Both the position numbers and the translations under genes were made by a program. The notes below the pieces were generated by a model. That model was not told the origin of the DNA. It saw only the letters and a program-made list of their open reading frames with translations, and did no database searches. Below, piece by piece: positions 18,386 through 27,729 of a stretch of DNA of 64,000 nt. Numbering within the stretch: the first letter of the stretch is position 1; each line of letters begins with the position of its first letter. Source of the stretch: Mariaggregatimicrobium sp964498785 (lineage in GTDB: Bacteria > Zhuqueibacterota > Zhuqueibacteria > Thermofontimicrobiales > Thiofontviventaceae); the NCBI GenBank assembly GCA_964498785.1, contig CAZCJL010000016.1, positions 15,829 through 79,828 of the forward strand, written 5' to 3'.

Positions 18386-19483
18386 CTAGCCCGCCATTTT
18401 AAAAAATAGCTTTTCATAACTATCCGTGATTCGGTCCCAGGTATATGCTTCCTCAATTCTGGCGACTGCCAGTTTTTGATGTTCCCTTACTACTGCCGGA
18501 TTATCAAGCAGGTACTGCATTTTTTCTGCCAGATCCTGCGCCTCATTTTGTGTATTGAAATAGATCCCCGACTTTCGCAACACTTCCCGATGTTCGGGAA
18601 CATCGTTCGCGAGAACACAATTTCCGTAACCCATTGCTTCTAAAAGTGCCGGATGTGTTCCGCCAACTTCTGTGGCCTGTACATAAAAATAGGCGTTTGA
18701 TTGAAATTCCTTGTAGCCCTGCCCGAAAACATAGCCTGTAAAAATGATCCGCGGATCCTTGGTTTTTTTTAAGTCTTGTTTATATTTTGTGCTATAAGGT
18801 GCATCTCCGACGACCACCAGTTGTAAATCGGTTTTTACTTTTTCGAACGCTTTAACCACCAGATGTGCATTATTTTCCGGCTCGAGTCTGCTGACATATA
18901 ATATGTATTTTTCGGGCTCAACGCCAAATTTATCCAGCACATCTTTTGTCGGCGCTTTTTTCGTTGGTGCTCCATAAGGAATAAAAGTTGAATCTTTATC
19001 AAATTTATCCTGATAATATTTTTTTATAAATATCGAGTCTGTCACCACTTCGTTTGGTAAAAAGGTTGCCAACCATTCGGACATTTTATAATACATTTGT
19101 CCGAGTTTATTCCATTTGTCCCGCTGCCATTCCAGCCCATCGACATTTAAAGCGACTTTTTTGAAGCTCATTCGCGGCACAAATGAAAACAAGCTGTTCG
19201 CGCTGTTGCAAATCAACACCACATCGAATTTACGAAAAGTTCCGTGTAACACGCTGACTGCGGTATGTGCAACGGTATCAAGATATTTATGACTAATTGT
19301 GGGTAAAATAATGATTTCTACGCCCTTGTAATATTTTTCAGAATATTCAATTATATTAGACCGTCCATAGACAGACACTTCATGACCTTTTTCAACCAGG
19401 CGAGGAGCCAATTCTTCTGCGAAAGTTTCAAAACCACCGTAATTCGCGGGGATTCCCCTGATTCCCATTATTGCAATTTTCAT
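18386..19483 (-). CDS. GT4-family glycosyltransferase with DUF1972 N-terminus (rhamnosyltransferase-like)
   Basis: A 365-residue enzyme whose N-terminus MGIRGIPANYGGFETFAEEL is the hallmark of the DUF1972 acceptor domain, found in glycosyltransferases that often add rhamnose early in repeat-unit synthesis. The donor domain has ILYVSRLEPENNAHLV, VVGDAPYS and VGGTHPALLEAMGYGNCVLA. Both family blocks are intact. It is spaced 9 nt from the aminotransferase gene upstream and 10 nt from the GT-C gene downstream. The rhamnose link is a family tendency only: no rml genes occur in this window. Confidence 0.85.
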   Translation of the reverse strand: MKIAIMGIRGIPANYGGFETFAEELAPRLVEKGHEVSVYGRSNIIEYSEKYYKGVEIIILPTISHKYLDTVAHTAVSVLHGTFRKFDVVLICNSANSLFSFVPRMSFKKVALNVDGLEWQRDKWNKLGQMYYKMSEWLATFLPNEVVTDSIFIKKYYQDKFDKDSTFIPYGAPTKKAPTKDVLDKFGVEPEKYILYVSRLEPENNAHLVVKAFEKVKTDLQLVVVGDAPYSTKYKQDLKKTKDPRIIFTGYVFGQGYKEFQSNAYFYVQATEVGGTHPALLEAMGYGNCVLANDVPEHREVLRKSGIYFNTQNEAQDLAEKMQYLLDNPAVVREHQKLAVARIEEAYTWDRITDSYEKLFFKMAG

Positions 19484-19492
19484 AACGTCCCA

Positions 19493-20641
19493 CTATTTTG
19501 ATTTTTTGAATAAGAATGATTTTATATTATTTACAACTGTTCTAACTTGCGATTCTGTCATTGCCGGATATAAGGGCAGTGTCAATTCCCGCGACCAAAT
19601 ATCCTCGGTCTTTTCCAGTTTTACTGAATTTTTATGCAATGTTCGATGAAATGAAAATTGATGCACCGGCGGATAGTGAATGCTTGTTTGAATTCCGTTC
19701 TCCTTTAAATAGGTCATTAAATCCTGCCGATTTACTTTTCTGTCCAGCAAAATTGGATATATATGATAACTTGCGGTTCCGAAATGATTCAGAAACGGTA
19801 CTTTCACTTCATCAATTTCTTTTAGTAATGAATTATAAAAATTGACAATCCGCGCACGTTTTTCGTTTTTCGCTTTTAATTTGTTTAACTGCACGATGCC
19901 AATGGCAGATGCAATCTCAGACGTCCGGTAGTTATAACCCAAATCCACCACATCATAAGAAAATGCATGACCCTTAAAGCGATCCAATGTAAGTGTCGTC
20001 ATTCCATGCGAGCGAATAAGTCTCAATTTTTCGGCGATATGATCATCATTTGTAACCACCATGCCGCCTTCGCCTGTCGCCATATTTTTGTTGGAAAAGA
20101 AACTAAAGCAACCGCATTTGCCGAAGGTGCCGCATTTTTTTTCTGCGATAGCAGCGCCTGGTGCATGGGCGACATCTTCAATTATCGAAATATTATACTT
20201 TTTGGCGATTTGCATAATCTTTTCCATATTGCAGGGATTCCCGGCATAATGCACAACCATCACAGCTTTCGTTTTTTCTGAAATCTTTTTTTCAATGTCT
20301 TCCGGTGAAATATTAAAATCTTCTTCACTGGTAATATCTGCAAAGACTGGCGTTGCGCCAGTATATAAAATTGAATTAACGCTTGCCACAAAGGTCATGG
20401 CCGGGACTATAACTTCATCTCCAAAACTAACGCCTGCTGCAATATTCGCGAGATGCAACGCGGCGGTCCCATTGTTTACTGCAAACGCATGTTTACAATT
20501 TAAGAATTCACAAAATTGCCGCTCAAAACGTTTAGTAATTTCTCCCATTGTCAACCAACGGGATTCAAGAACTTTAGTAACTTCTCTAATTTCGTCGATA
20601 CCAATATCGCTATCAAAAAATGGTATTTTCCAGTTCCCCAT
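19493..20641 (-). CDS. DegT/DnrJ/EryC1/StrS-family sugar aminotransferase
   Basis: A 382-residue PLP enzyme that converts a keto-deoxy nucleotide sugar into the amino sugar. The Schiff-base lysine is Lys185 in FFSNKNMATGEGGM; Asp156 in EDVAHAPGA contacts the pyridine nitrogen; VNNGTAALHLA (55-65) binds the phosphate. The end is typical for the family (SIHYPPVHQF and LPLYPAMTE). It most likely acts on the product of the 4,6-dehydratase-like SDR at 24402, giving a 4-amino-4,6-dideoxy or 3-amino sugar that is used as a building block. It is spaced 8 nt from the DUF2079 gene. Confidence 0.88.
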   Translation of the reverse strand: MGNWKIPFFDSDIGIDEIREVTKVLESRWLTMGEITKRFERQFCEFLNCKHAFAVNNGTAALHLANIAAGVSFGDEVIVPAMTFVASVNSILYTGATPVFADITSEEDFNISPEDIEKKISEKTKAVMVVHYAGNPCNMEKIMQIAKKYNISIIEDVAHAPGAAIAEKKCGTFGKCGCFSFFSNKNMATGEGGMVVTNDDHIAEKLRLIRSHGMTTLTLDRFKGHAFSYDVVDLGYNYRTSEIASAIGIVQLNKLKAKNEKRARIVNFYNSLLKEIDEVKVPFLNHFGTASYHIYPILLDRKVNRQDLMTYLKENGIQTSIHYPPVHQFSFHRTLHKNSVKLEKTEDIWSRELTLPLYPAMTESQVRTVVNNIKSFLFKKSK

Positions 20642-20649
20642 AAATGCTC

Positions 20650-22602
20650 TTATAACTCCTTTATGTCTAAATCAAATAAATGAAGATATTTATTCTCTTC
20701 TGCTTTATTAATTACTTTTACATGCACCCGATACAAACCCGTTTGAAAATTCTCTGGCAGTTCCCAGAATATTTCATCACGAATGATGTTTTTAGGTTTC
20801 CATTTCGTTGTCGGATAAACTTCAAACACCGGAAGATGGTCGTTGTTTATTTCAATATCATCTTTTTTTAATTTAAATGAAAATGCTAAACTATCCTGCA
20901 ACACCGAATCCGACAGCCAAAAACATGTAAAATGAAGCGCATGTTTCCAATAAACTTTGCCCAGCTTATCAGGTTGAATATAATATTTCAACATATCATG
21001 CTTATTAAAGCCGATAAAATCAATTTGATCCGTCAACTTAGCTTTCTTTTTATTATCGATATCACTGCCGTCGGAAACTGCTAATTTTTGTAATCCGGTT
21101 TCATAATTCGCATTTTTTTCAAACATGCAAATTCCATCAATGTATTGGACAATCCCATAATCTCTGTTTTGCAAAACCTTTCTGATCGAATCGTTATCCG
21201 GCCAATGATATGGCAATACAAAACTGGATCGGGTGAGTAAGCGAACTGTTGGCGCATAAAAATCATACATAATATAATCCACTGTATTGACATGCTCATT
21301 AAATAAATAAAGCTCATGCCTTTCTGCCGCATGGACAGCGATTTTTCTGGTTGCAGATAGAGATGCGTCCGTTGGAATTTGCTCAATAACAGATTTGATT
21401 TTTTTATGATGATCAGTAATTTTCCAATCTTTAACGTCAAACACATTTGAACTCAAGAAAAAGAACATCACAGAAAAAAGCCCAACAATCACGGATATTA
21501 TTATTAATTTCTGCTCGTTCTTCAATTTGAACTGGGTATAATCAAGTAATTTTCCGGCGCCGTAAATCGCTGAAATGAAAATGAACGGCGCGATCGTCGC
21601 ACTGTAATGATGAGATACATCATGTGTATAATAATAGCTGCTCAACAAGTTTATCGCGAACATCGGCGAAGCGATTAATAGCGTAGACGGGCTGAGCAGA
21701 CTTATAAAAAATAGCGGTGCAAACAAATTTATAAAATAGATGATATTATATTTTTTAGCCAAAAATTTTATCAGATAAAATGAATCCGTTTTCATATTCG
21801 CCAAATGATCCCAATGCGTTTCCGCTCCCTCCATAATGACAAATTCGGGTAAACCAAGCATTGCCCGAATCGTCATTCGTTTGTACCATACAAAAAACCA
21901 GGCTGCACACAATATTCCGGTAATGATACTTACCTTTCTTTCTTTCATGATAAAAAAAGCATAAGCAGCCATCATTGATAAAATCAGTGCTGAATCTTCT
22001 CTGCTCATGATCGCGAAAAATGCATGAAACGCAAACCATCCATAACTTCTTTTTTGTAAAAAGTAAAATGCAAAAAGTAAAAACGGGGCAGCAAATGTTA
22101 CGCCATGTACATCTAATAAATTGGCGTTTTGCATCGCAGGGTAAAGAAGATAGGCATACGCAAAAACCACTGCGATAATTTCATGCTTCAATTTGTCCTT
22201 TGCCAGCCAGTATACAGGCAGAGCGCCCAACGCAATCACTGTCGTATGAATGATCAGAATCGTCCAGACTGACGGAAAAATTTTATAAATAATCGCGACC
22301 AAAAGATAGATAAATTCCCAATGAGCCATCCAAAAGCGCATCATTGGTTGGCCCATGTTTACGCTTTCCTGCAATAAATTTCCGTTTGCCGTATTCCAGA
22401 TCGTCTGGATCATAATTCCGAGGTCGTAAACCGATGCAGAGAAACTTTCAAAGCGCAGAATGCTTAAACCACTTATGCAAAAAACGTATCCGACAATTCC
22501 CGCCACAACCATCCATAATCCGGTTCTATCAGGTGAAGAACGATACGTGTTCAGATGGCGCAGCCCTTTTTGCGGTTCCCGATATTTAATTCTTCTTTTC
22601 AT
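20650..22602 (-). CDS. DUF2079-family polytopic membrane protein (GT-C-like)
   Basis: A 650-residue protein with about 11 membrane segments in the first 400 residues and a soluble C-terminal part of about 230 residues. The region FSASVYDLGIMIQTIWN after the first segment is the recognisable DUF2079 signature. The family has no proven function, but its topology, with an acidic residue in the first periplasmic loop, resembles GT-C glycosyltransferases. The C-terminal domain (FDVKDWKITDHHKK and later LPVFEVYPTTKWKPKNI) looks beta-rich and periplasmic. Its place between the aminotransferase and a flippase-like membrane protein suggests a role in glycan assembly on the outer face (inference). Confidence 0.7.
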   Translation of the reverse strand: MKRRIKYREPQKGLRHLNTYRSSPDRTGLWMVVAGIVGYVFCISGLSILRFESFSASVYDLGIMIQTIWNTANGNLLQESVNMGQPMMRFWMAHWEFIYLLVAIIYKIFPSVWTILIIHTTVIALGALPVYWLAKDKLKHEIIAVVFAYAYLLYPAMQNANLLDVHGVTFAAPFLLFAFYFLQKRSYGWFAFHAFFAIMSREDSALILSMMAAYAFFIMKERKVSIITGILCAAWFFVWYKRMTIRAMLGLPEFVIMEGAETHWDHLANMKTDSFYLIKFLAKKYNIIYFINLFAPLFFISLLSPSTLLIASPMFAINLLSSYYYTHDVSHHYSATIAPFIFISAIYGAGKLLDYTQFKLKNEQKLIIISVIVGLFSVMFFFLSSNVFDVKDWKITDHHKKIKSVIEQIPTDASLSATRKIAVHAAERHELYLFNEHVNTVDYIMYDFYAPTVRLLTRSSFVLPYHWPDNDSIRKVLQNRDYGIVQYIDGICMFEKNANYETGLQKLAVSDGSDIDNKKKAKLTDQIDFIGFNKHDMLKYYIQPDKLGKVYWKHALHFTCFWLSDSVLQDSLAFSFKLKKDDIEINNDHLPVFEVYPTTKWKPKNIIRDEIFWELPENFQTGLYRVHVKVINKAEENKYLHLFDLDIKEL

Positions 22603-22639
22603 AAATTATTTCCGACCTGTCTCAATTCAAACATCAGAA

Positions 22640-23650
22640 TTATGATGATACACTCAATTCCTTTTTATCTTTTGAAAAAATGTATGTTGCGATGGATCTT
22701 TCCAACAAAAAAGTAATGAACAATGATAAGTACGTGATGAGCCGCATAATTATAATTGCCAGAAATGCAATCCCGCCTAATCCGAAATAGAAATCATATA
22801 AACCATAACTCGTCAACTCACGAACTCCGACTCCACCGGGAATGGGCGATATTAACGAGAGAAAATTTGTTATCGAACCAGCAAATATCACAAACGTCAG
22901 ATCGATTTCCGGATGTCCTAATGTTGCAATGACCAACCAAAAAATATAATAGCTGATAATTAAATTAATAATCGTTATCAAAATGCTATAGAGCAAATAA
23001 TCTTTTCTTCGTCTGGTAATTTTAATTGTCTCGATAAAATTAATGATAAAACTCATGGATTTAATTTTCCGTTTAAAAATCCAACTGCCGACAAATAATA
23101 TAGCAAGCGCTGCTAAAACAATCATTCCATTAATAACAATATTCTGGTTATGGACAATTTGTTTAACAGCATGGAAAAATTTCGAGAGATGACCGCCGAT
23201 GATAACGGCAATACATGCAATCATTAGCTCGGAAGCGTGTTCAATAAAAATTTCACCGAGTATTGATGGTAACGATTTTCCAACCTCAATCTGCTCGGCT
23301 TTTTTTAATAAAACAGCTTTCACCGGAACCCCAAGCTTACCCGGCATTGTAAAATTGGCAGCCAACGCATTAATCGAAACTCTGAACACATTCATAAAAG
23401 ACAGGTTTCCCTTCAGAGGCCGTAATAGATAATACCAACGCCAACTTCGAAAAAAAATTGTTGACATTGTGACAACCAAAACGAAACCAAGCGTTAAATA
23501 ATTTACATTGAACAATATCTCTTTATAGTCATTTAAATTTTGGCGATTCTTATAAATGATCAACCCCAATCCCATCAGAATGAGAACAACAAAGAATAAG
23601 TTAATAAGCTTATTATAATTGTTGTGTTTCTCAGGTTGCATATTTTGCAT
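22640..23650 (-). CDS. Lysylphosphatidylglycerol-synthase-like transmembrane protein (UPF0104/AglD type)
   Basis: A 336-residue integral membrane protein with about eight segments. It matches the YbhN/AglD/UPF0104 pattern: FRSWRWYYLLRPL, NALAANFTMPGKLG, and LISPIPGGVGVRELTSYGLY near the C-terminus, the proline-glycine motif of the family. Relatives include the membrane domain of MprF, which flips lipids, and AglD in archaeal glycosylation. Here it may help move a lipid-linked sugar. The ATG at 23650 is supported by AGGA at five bases. It is followed 37 nt later by the DUF2079 gene and preceded by the nucleotidyltransferase gene. Confidence 0.72.
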   Translation of the reverse strand: MQNMQPEKHNNYNKLINLFFVVLILMGLGLIIYKNRQNLNDYKEILFNVNYLTLGFVLVVTMSTIFFRSWRWYYLLRPLKGNLSFMNVFRVSINALAANFTMPGKLGVPVKAVLLKKAEQIEVGKSLPSILGEIFIEHASELMIACIAVIIGGHLSKFFHAVKQIVHNQNIVINGMIVLAALAILFVGSWIFKRKIKSMSFIINFIETIKITRRRKDYLLYSILITIINLIISYYIFWLVIATLGHPEIDLTFVIFAGSITNFLSLISPIPGGVGVRELTSYGLYDFYFGLGGIAFLAIIIMRLITYLSLFITFLLERSIATYIFSKDKKELSVSS

Positions 23651-23681
23651 GATAATCCTTCACATTAAATCACTACCGTGC

Positions 23682-24383
23682 TCAGAGCGCATTTAATTTG
23701 TCTCTATCATATTCTTCCAGCGCTAACTCATAATCATCCTTGCGCCCAATATCCCGCCAGTAATTATTAAAAGAATAACTTAATACCTTAATTTTATTCT
23801 TTATGGATAATTTAATTAAATCCGGTAAATCAAACGGTTTATCTCTGGGAATCATCTCAATCATGCTTTTATCAATCGCATAAATTCCCATACTGACTTT
23901 GTGGACAAGTGTTGGTTTTTCGATGTAGTCATAAATCTCATGAGTATCATTCACTTTCAAAATTCCCAGGTCAATTTTCACTTCTTTATTATATGTCGCG
24001 ATAGTAATTTTCGAGTTATTTTTTTTATGAAAATTCATCAGCTCGGAATAATTTAAATCTGTTAAAATATCACCGTTCATCATCAGGAAGGTATCGTCCA
24101 AATCATCGACAAGTGTTAAAGGCCCTGCTGTTCCCAATGGTTTTTCTTCCCGTGAATATGAAATTTCAACACCCCACCGACTGCCATTTCTGAAATAGGC
24201 TTCAAGCAATTCAGCCAGGTATCCAACTGCCATCACAATTTTCGTAAATCCATTATTTTTTAATTGTCGAATCACTACTTCCAGAATCGGCATATCATTA
24301 ATTGGCATCAGCGGCTTCGGTAAAATCGTGGTGTAAGGTCGTAACCTGGTTCCTTTGCCACCTGCTAAAATAATTGCTTGCAT
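23682..24383 (-). CDS. Sugar-1-phosphate nucleotidyltransferase
   Basis: A 233-residue enzyme of the NTP_transferase family, which makes NDP-sugars from NTP and sugar-1-phosphate. The start AIILAGGKGTRLRPYTTILPK contains the signature loop and the catalytic Arg and Lys. MMNGDILTDL carries the metal-binding Asp. It is short, without an extra beta-helix or CBS domain, like the manno-heptose- or glucosamine-1-phosphate guanylyltransferase branch. It sits directly upstream of membrane genes and downstream of the SDR at 24402, so it probably makes the activated sugar that the SDR and then the DegT aminotransferase modify. Base specificity (GTP, UTP or TTP) cannot be read with confidence. Confidence 0.83.
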   Translation of the reverse strand: MQAIILAGGKGTRLRPYTTILPKPLMPINDMPILEVVIRQLKNNGFTKIVMAVGYLAELLEAYFRNGSRWGVEISYSREEKPLGTAGPLTLVDDLDDTFLMMNGDILTDLNYSELMNFHKKNNSKITIATYNKEVKIDLGILKVNDTHEIYDYIEKPTLVHKVSMGIYAIDKSMIEMIPRDKPFDLPDLIKLSIKNKIKVLSYSFNNYWRDIGRKDDYELALEEYDRDKLNAL

Positions 24384-24401
24384 TTTAAAGACCTCTCGAT
24401 T

Positions 24402-25391
24402 TTAAACATTATAGATTTCAGGTTTATAAATTTCCATATTTTGCGAAACGAATTCGATGGTCTCTTTTAGACCTTCATCGAGTGTATATTTCGGCTCCCA
24501 ACCAACCAGGTCTTTCGCTTTTCGATTATTACAAATTAATGTCATCACTTCGCTTTTTTCCGGTCGAACCCGATCGTCGTCAGTGATAATTTCAATGTTT
24601 TTATTCATCAATGAAAAAATCTTTTCAGCCAATTCACCAATGGTAATTCCCTTACCAAAGCCAATATTAATCACTTCACCAGGCGATTTTTTCGATTCTG
24701 CAATTTTCAGGAATCCAGCAGCCGTATCTTTCGCATAATTTAGGTCCCTGATAGGCGTAAGTGAACCGAGTTTCACTTTATCGCCAGATAGCGCCTGGCT
24801 AATAATTGTCGGGATAACAGCTCGAGCCGATTGTCTGGGACCATAAGTATTAAACGGGCGGATGATTGCAACCGGCAGATTGAAAGATAAATAATAGCTT
24901 TCGGCAATTTTATCGGCGCCAATTTTGCTTGCAGAATAGGGCGACTGTCCCTGCAGCGGATGCTGTTCATCAATTGGCGTATAAATCGCAGTTCCGTATG
25001 TTTCACTGGTGGATGTATGCACAACCTTTTCGATATTTTCTGTTAAACAGGCTTGCATTACATTCAACGTTCCGCGCACATTAGTTTCCACATAAGAACC
25101 AGGAGCAAGATATGAATAGGGAATTGCAATTAAAGCCGCCAGATGAAATACCACATCACAACCCGCAACCGCTTTGTGTACTGAAAACGCATCCTGAATA
25201 TCTCCTGAAACAACTTCCACATCATCTTTTATATTCTGAGGTAACTTTTCAATATTGCCCCAATTATTTCGGGAATTGTAATGAACAAATACCCGCGTCT
25301 GTGCCCCCAATTCAACCAGTCGCTCTGTAAGATGACTACCAATAAATCCAGCGGCCCCGGTTACCAAAACTTTTTTATCTGACCAATTCAT
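24402..25391 (-). CDS. NDP-sugar 4,6-dehydratase/epimerase (extended SDR, LegB-like)
   Basis: A 329-residue extended SDR that oxidises or dehydrates an NDP-hexose. The NAD-binding motif TGAAGFIGSH is at 11-20, the catalytic Tyr152 and Lys156 lie in SPYSASK, and HTSTSETYGT provides the Ser/Thr residue of the triad. The acidic residue after Thr in STSETYG is a usual sign of a 4,6-dehydratase. The stretch VFVHYNSRNNWGNIE resembles the LegB subgroup, which acts on GDP- or UDP-linked N-acetylglucosamine. With the nucleotidyltransferase (23682) and aminotransferase (19493) it forms a plausible three-step route to an amino-deoxy sugar. No NeuB-like gene is present, so nonulosonic acid synthesis is not supported. 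Confidence 0.8.
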   Translation of the reverse strand: MNWSDKKVLVTGAAGFIGSHLTERLVELGAQTRVFVHYNSRNNWGNIEKLPQNIKDDVEVVSGDIQDAFSVHKAVAGCDVVFHLAALIAIPYSYLAPGSYVETNVRGTLNVMQACLTENIEKVVHTSTSETYGTAIYTPIDEQHPLQGQSPYSASKIGADKIAESYYLSFNLPVAIIRPFNTYGPRQSARAVIPTIISQALSGDKVKLGSLTPIRDLNYAKDTAAGFLKIAESKKSPGEVINIGFGKGITIGELAEKIFSLMNKNIEIITDDDRVRPEKSEVMTLICNNRKAKDLVGWEPKYTLDEGLKETIEFVSQNMEIYKPEIYNV

Positions 25392-25403
25392 TTATTCAAT
25401 CCT

Positions 25404-26492
25404 TCATGTAAGAATTTTTTTATATAGATCGATGATTTGCGCACCGATTGTATTTAACGTCAATTCTTTTTCGACTTTTTTGCGATTGCGGTCGCCAAAC
25501 TCGTAGGCAATTTTCTTATTATCAAACAAATAATTGACTTTTTCTGCCAGTGATCTTGAATTTTTAAACTCAAAAATATAACCATTTACACCTTCTTCAA
25601 TATATTCTCCGCTGCCCTCCGGTGTACACACTACAGGGAGTCCGCACGCCATTGCTTCCAGCGTTGAGATCGGACTTCCCTCTGTTAACGAAGGCATGAT
25701 GAAAACAAGATTTTCCTGATACCGCCGTCGCAATTCTTCCAGCGATATTCCGGAAACAACTTCAAAATTATCCAGTTCATCAATTTGTTTCTGCAAGAAT
25801 TCAGGAATCTGGGCAGCGACAGCAACTATTTTTCCTTTAATTGAAGGCGCGGCTTTCACGAGCGTATCAAAACCCTTTGGCAGAGATCCACGTCCTACAT
25901 AAATCGCGGTTGGTTCTTTGTCGGTTATCGATTCAGAAGGACGGAAAAATTGATAATCAATCCCGTATTTAACAATTTCAATCTTTTCTGCCGGGATATC
26001 CATCTTTTCAACAAGATAATCTTTATACGCCTGTCGGGAAACCGTAATGCAATCGGCATTATTAAGTCCTCGTTGTTCATTACGTCGGAACAGATGATAG
26101 CTCGCTGAATTAAAATAAATTTTGTATTTTAGTGGCAAATACCTGCCCAACATCATTGCCTGCCTGGAAACAAGATAGTGGATGGAAATAATTGTTGGCA
26201 TATTTGGCCTGCCCCCTGATAGTGTATGAGGTGACATCGCATGAAAAATATCGAATTTTTTTTCCATTTCCGAAAATATTGTTTTTGCCAACCTTGGATA
26301 AATAATTATCTCCCTGAAATTGGGATACATAATCATGAATTTTGGCAAACCGGTCTCAATTCCGTCTTTATATGAAAATATGCGCGTATTCAAACCATGC
26401 TCTTTTAAAAATTCCATCAACCGGACAGACCACACAGCAATACCACCATTCGGATTCAGTGTACACAATTCTACAATCGAAGCTATATTCAT
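25404..26492 (-). CDS. GT4-family glycosyltransferase
   Basis: A GT-B fold enzyme of 362 residues. The frame is open upstream to 26576, but that would overlap the preceding gene by 71 nt. The start at 26492, giving MNIASIVELCTLNPNGG, fits the family N-terminus and lies 13 nt after the previous stop, so it is preferred; the ribosome site (GGAA) is weak. The donor domain has IYVGRGSLPKGFDTLV and LTEGSPISTLEAMACGLPV with an intact E-x7-E. It should add one sugar to the lipid-linked unit at the inner membrane. Donor is unknown. Confidence 0.84.
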   Translation of the reverse strand: MNIASIVELCTLNPNGGIAVWSVRLMEFLKEHGLNTRIFSYKDGIETGLPKFMIMYPNFREIIIYPRLAKTIFSEMEKKFDIFHAMSPHTLSGGRPNMPTIISIHYLVSRQAMMLGRYLPLKYKIYFNSASYHLFRRNEQRGLNNADCITVSRQAYKDYLVEKMDIPAEKIEIVKYGIDYQFFRPSESITDKEPTAIYVGRGSLPKGFDTLVKAAPSIKGKIVAVAAQIPEFLQKQIDELDNFEVVSGISLEELRRRYQENLVFIMPSLTEGSPISTLEAMACGLPVVCTPEGSGEYIEEGVNGYIFEFKNSRSLAEKVNYLFDNKKIAYEFGDRNRKKVEKELTLNTIGAQIIDLYKKILT

Positions 26493-26505
26493 CCTGTATA
26501 TTCCA

Positions 26506-27702
26506 TTAATTCTTTTGCAATTCAGTATAGAGCTCTTTGATGTGCTCTTTGGTTTTATTCCATTGAAACTGATCAATCACGAACTTTCGACCAGCCGTCC
26601 CTATTTCTTTTGCCTCTTCCGGATGTTCTAATACCCATACAATTTTTTCAGCCAATGCATCCGGATTATTCGGCTCAACCGTAATTCCGCCTCCTGGAGT
26701 GATCAGTTCGCGAACGCCATCAATATCCGAAGTAATGCAGGGAGTTTCCATTGCTAATGCTTCCATCAGGCTGCTTGGTGTTTTATCCACCAATGTGGGC
26801 AGCACAAAGACATCTGCCGAACGAACATAATTCATATTCTGCTCCCACGACAAATTCCCGGTAAAAATGATGTTCTCGCAACCTTCGGCCAATTTTTCCA
26901 ATGCCTTCTTTTCAGGGCCTTCGCCGGCAATAACAAGATGAGCATTCATTTTTTTCAGGATCGGCTTACATGCCTGAATGAGAATATGGACTCCCTTATA
27001 TTTCACAAACCGTACACCTGAAAAAATTAATCGATCAATTTTTAATTCTTTTTTTATATTTACAAAATTATCTTTTCGGATACAATTGGTATCAATTCCA
27101 TTATGAATTAATTTAATTTTTTCATCGGGCAGCTTCAGATGCTTTTTAAGGATATCGACAAGATATTGGGCAATAGGATAGATTTTATCAAATCGAATGA
27201 AAAATTGTTTTTCAACGAACAGAAGCCTGCTGGCCATTCCCGTACTATTTTCCCATGCCCATCGCTCACCAACGGCAGGATCCCAACCATTTTTATTTAC
27301 ATTACACAGGTATTCATACGTCATGCTCCCGCCAAATTTAAATACGGTTAATTTGCGGGTCATAAATTTTGTGATGAGTCCTGCAATTCCGGTGGCTGTG
27401 TCATGACAATGAACAATGTCCACCTTTTCTCTAATGATAATTCGAATTCCTTTTAACGCAATCCGGATGCACAATGAAATAAAATAAAGACCGGAACCTC
27501 TGTTTTTCAAAATTGGCACTGCGACACGGTTTACAAAATACCGATCATTTAATTTTTCGTATTTTTTTAAACCCGGTGCATGTTCACAAACAACATGAAC
27601 TTCATGACCTTCCCTGCTCAGGTCACGACCGAGGTAATACGCATCAATGCCGGCGCCACCTGCCTGAGGCGGAAATTTACTACAATAAAAAACGAACTTC
27701 AC
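26506..27702 (-). CDS. GT4-family glycosyltransferase
   Basis: A 398-residue GT-B fold enzyme starting with GTG (MKFVFYCSKFPPQAGGAGID), preceded by AGAG; no ATG lies nearby in frame. The acceptor domain has the glycine-rich loop QAGGAGIDAYYLGRDL. The donor domain shows FSGVRFVKYKGVHILI, VIAGEGPEKKAL and LVDKTPSSLMEALAMETPC. In this last motif Asp replaces the first Glu of E-x7-E, a mild variant. It is spaced 27 nt from the GT2 gene upstream and 13 nt from the GT4 gene downstream. Donor and linkage are not predictable. Confidence 0.84.
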   Translation of the reverse strand: MKFVFYCSKFPPQAGGAGIDAYYLGRDLSREGHEVHVVCEHAPGLKKYEKLNDRYFVNRVAVPILKNRGSGLYFISLCIRIALKGIRIIIREKVDIVHCHDTATGIAGLITKFMTRKLTVFKFGGSMTYEYLCNVNKNGWDPAVGERWAWENSTGMASRLLFVEKQFFIRFDKIYPIAQYLVDILKKHLKLPDEKIKLIHNGIDTNCIRKDNFVNIKKELKIDRLIFSGVRFVKYKGVHILIQACKPILKKMNAHLVIAGEGPEKKALEKLAEGCENIIFTGNLSWEQNMNYVRSADVFVLPTLVDKTPSSLMEALAMETPCITSDIDGVRELITPGGGITVEPNNPDALAEKIVWVLEHPEEAKEIGTAGRKFVIDQFQWNKTKEHIKELYTELQKN

Positions 27703-27729
27703 GTTAATCTCTTCTCGTTATGTTGTTCA

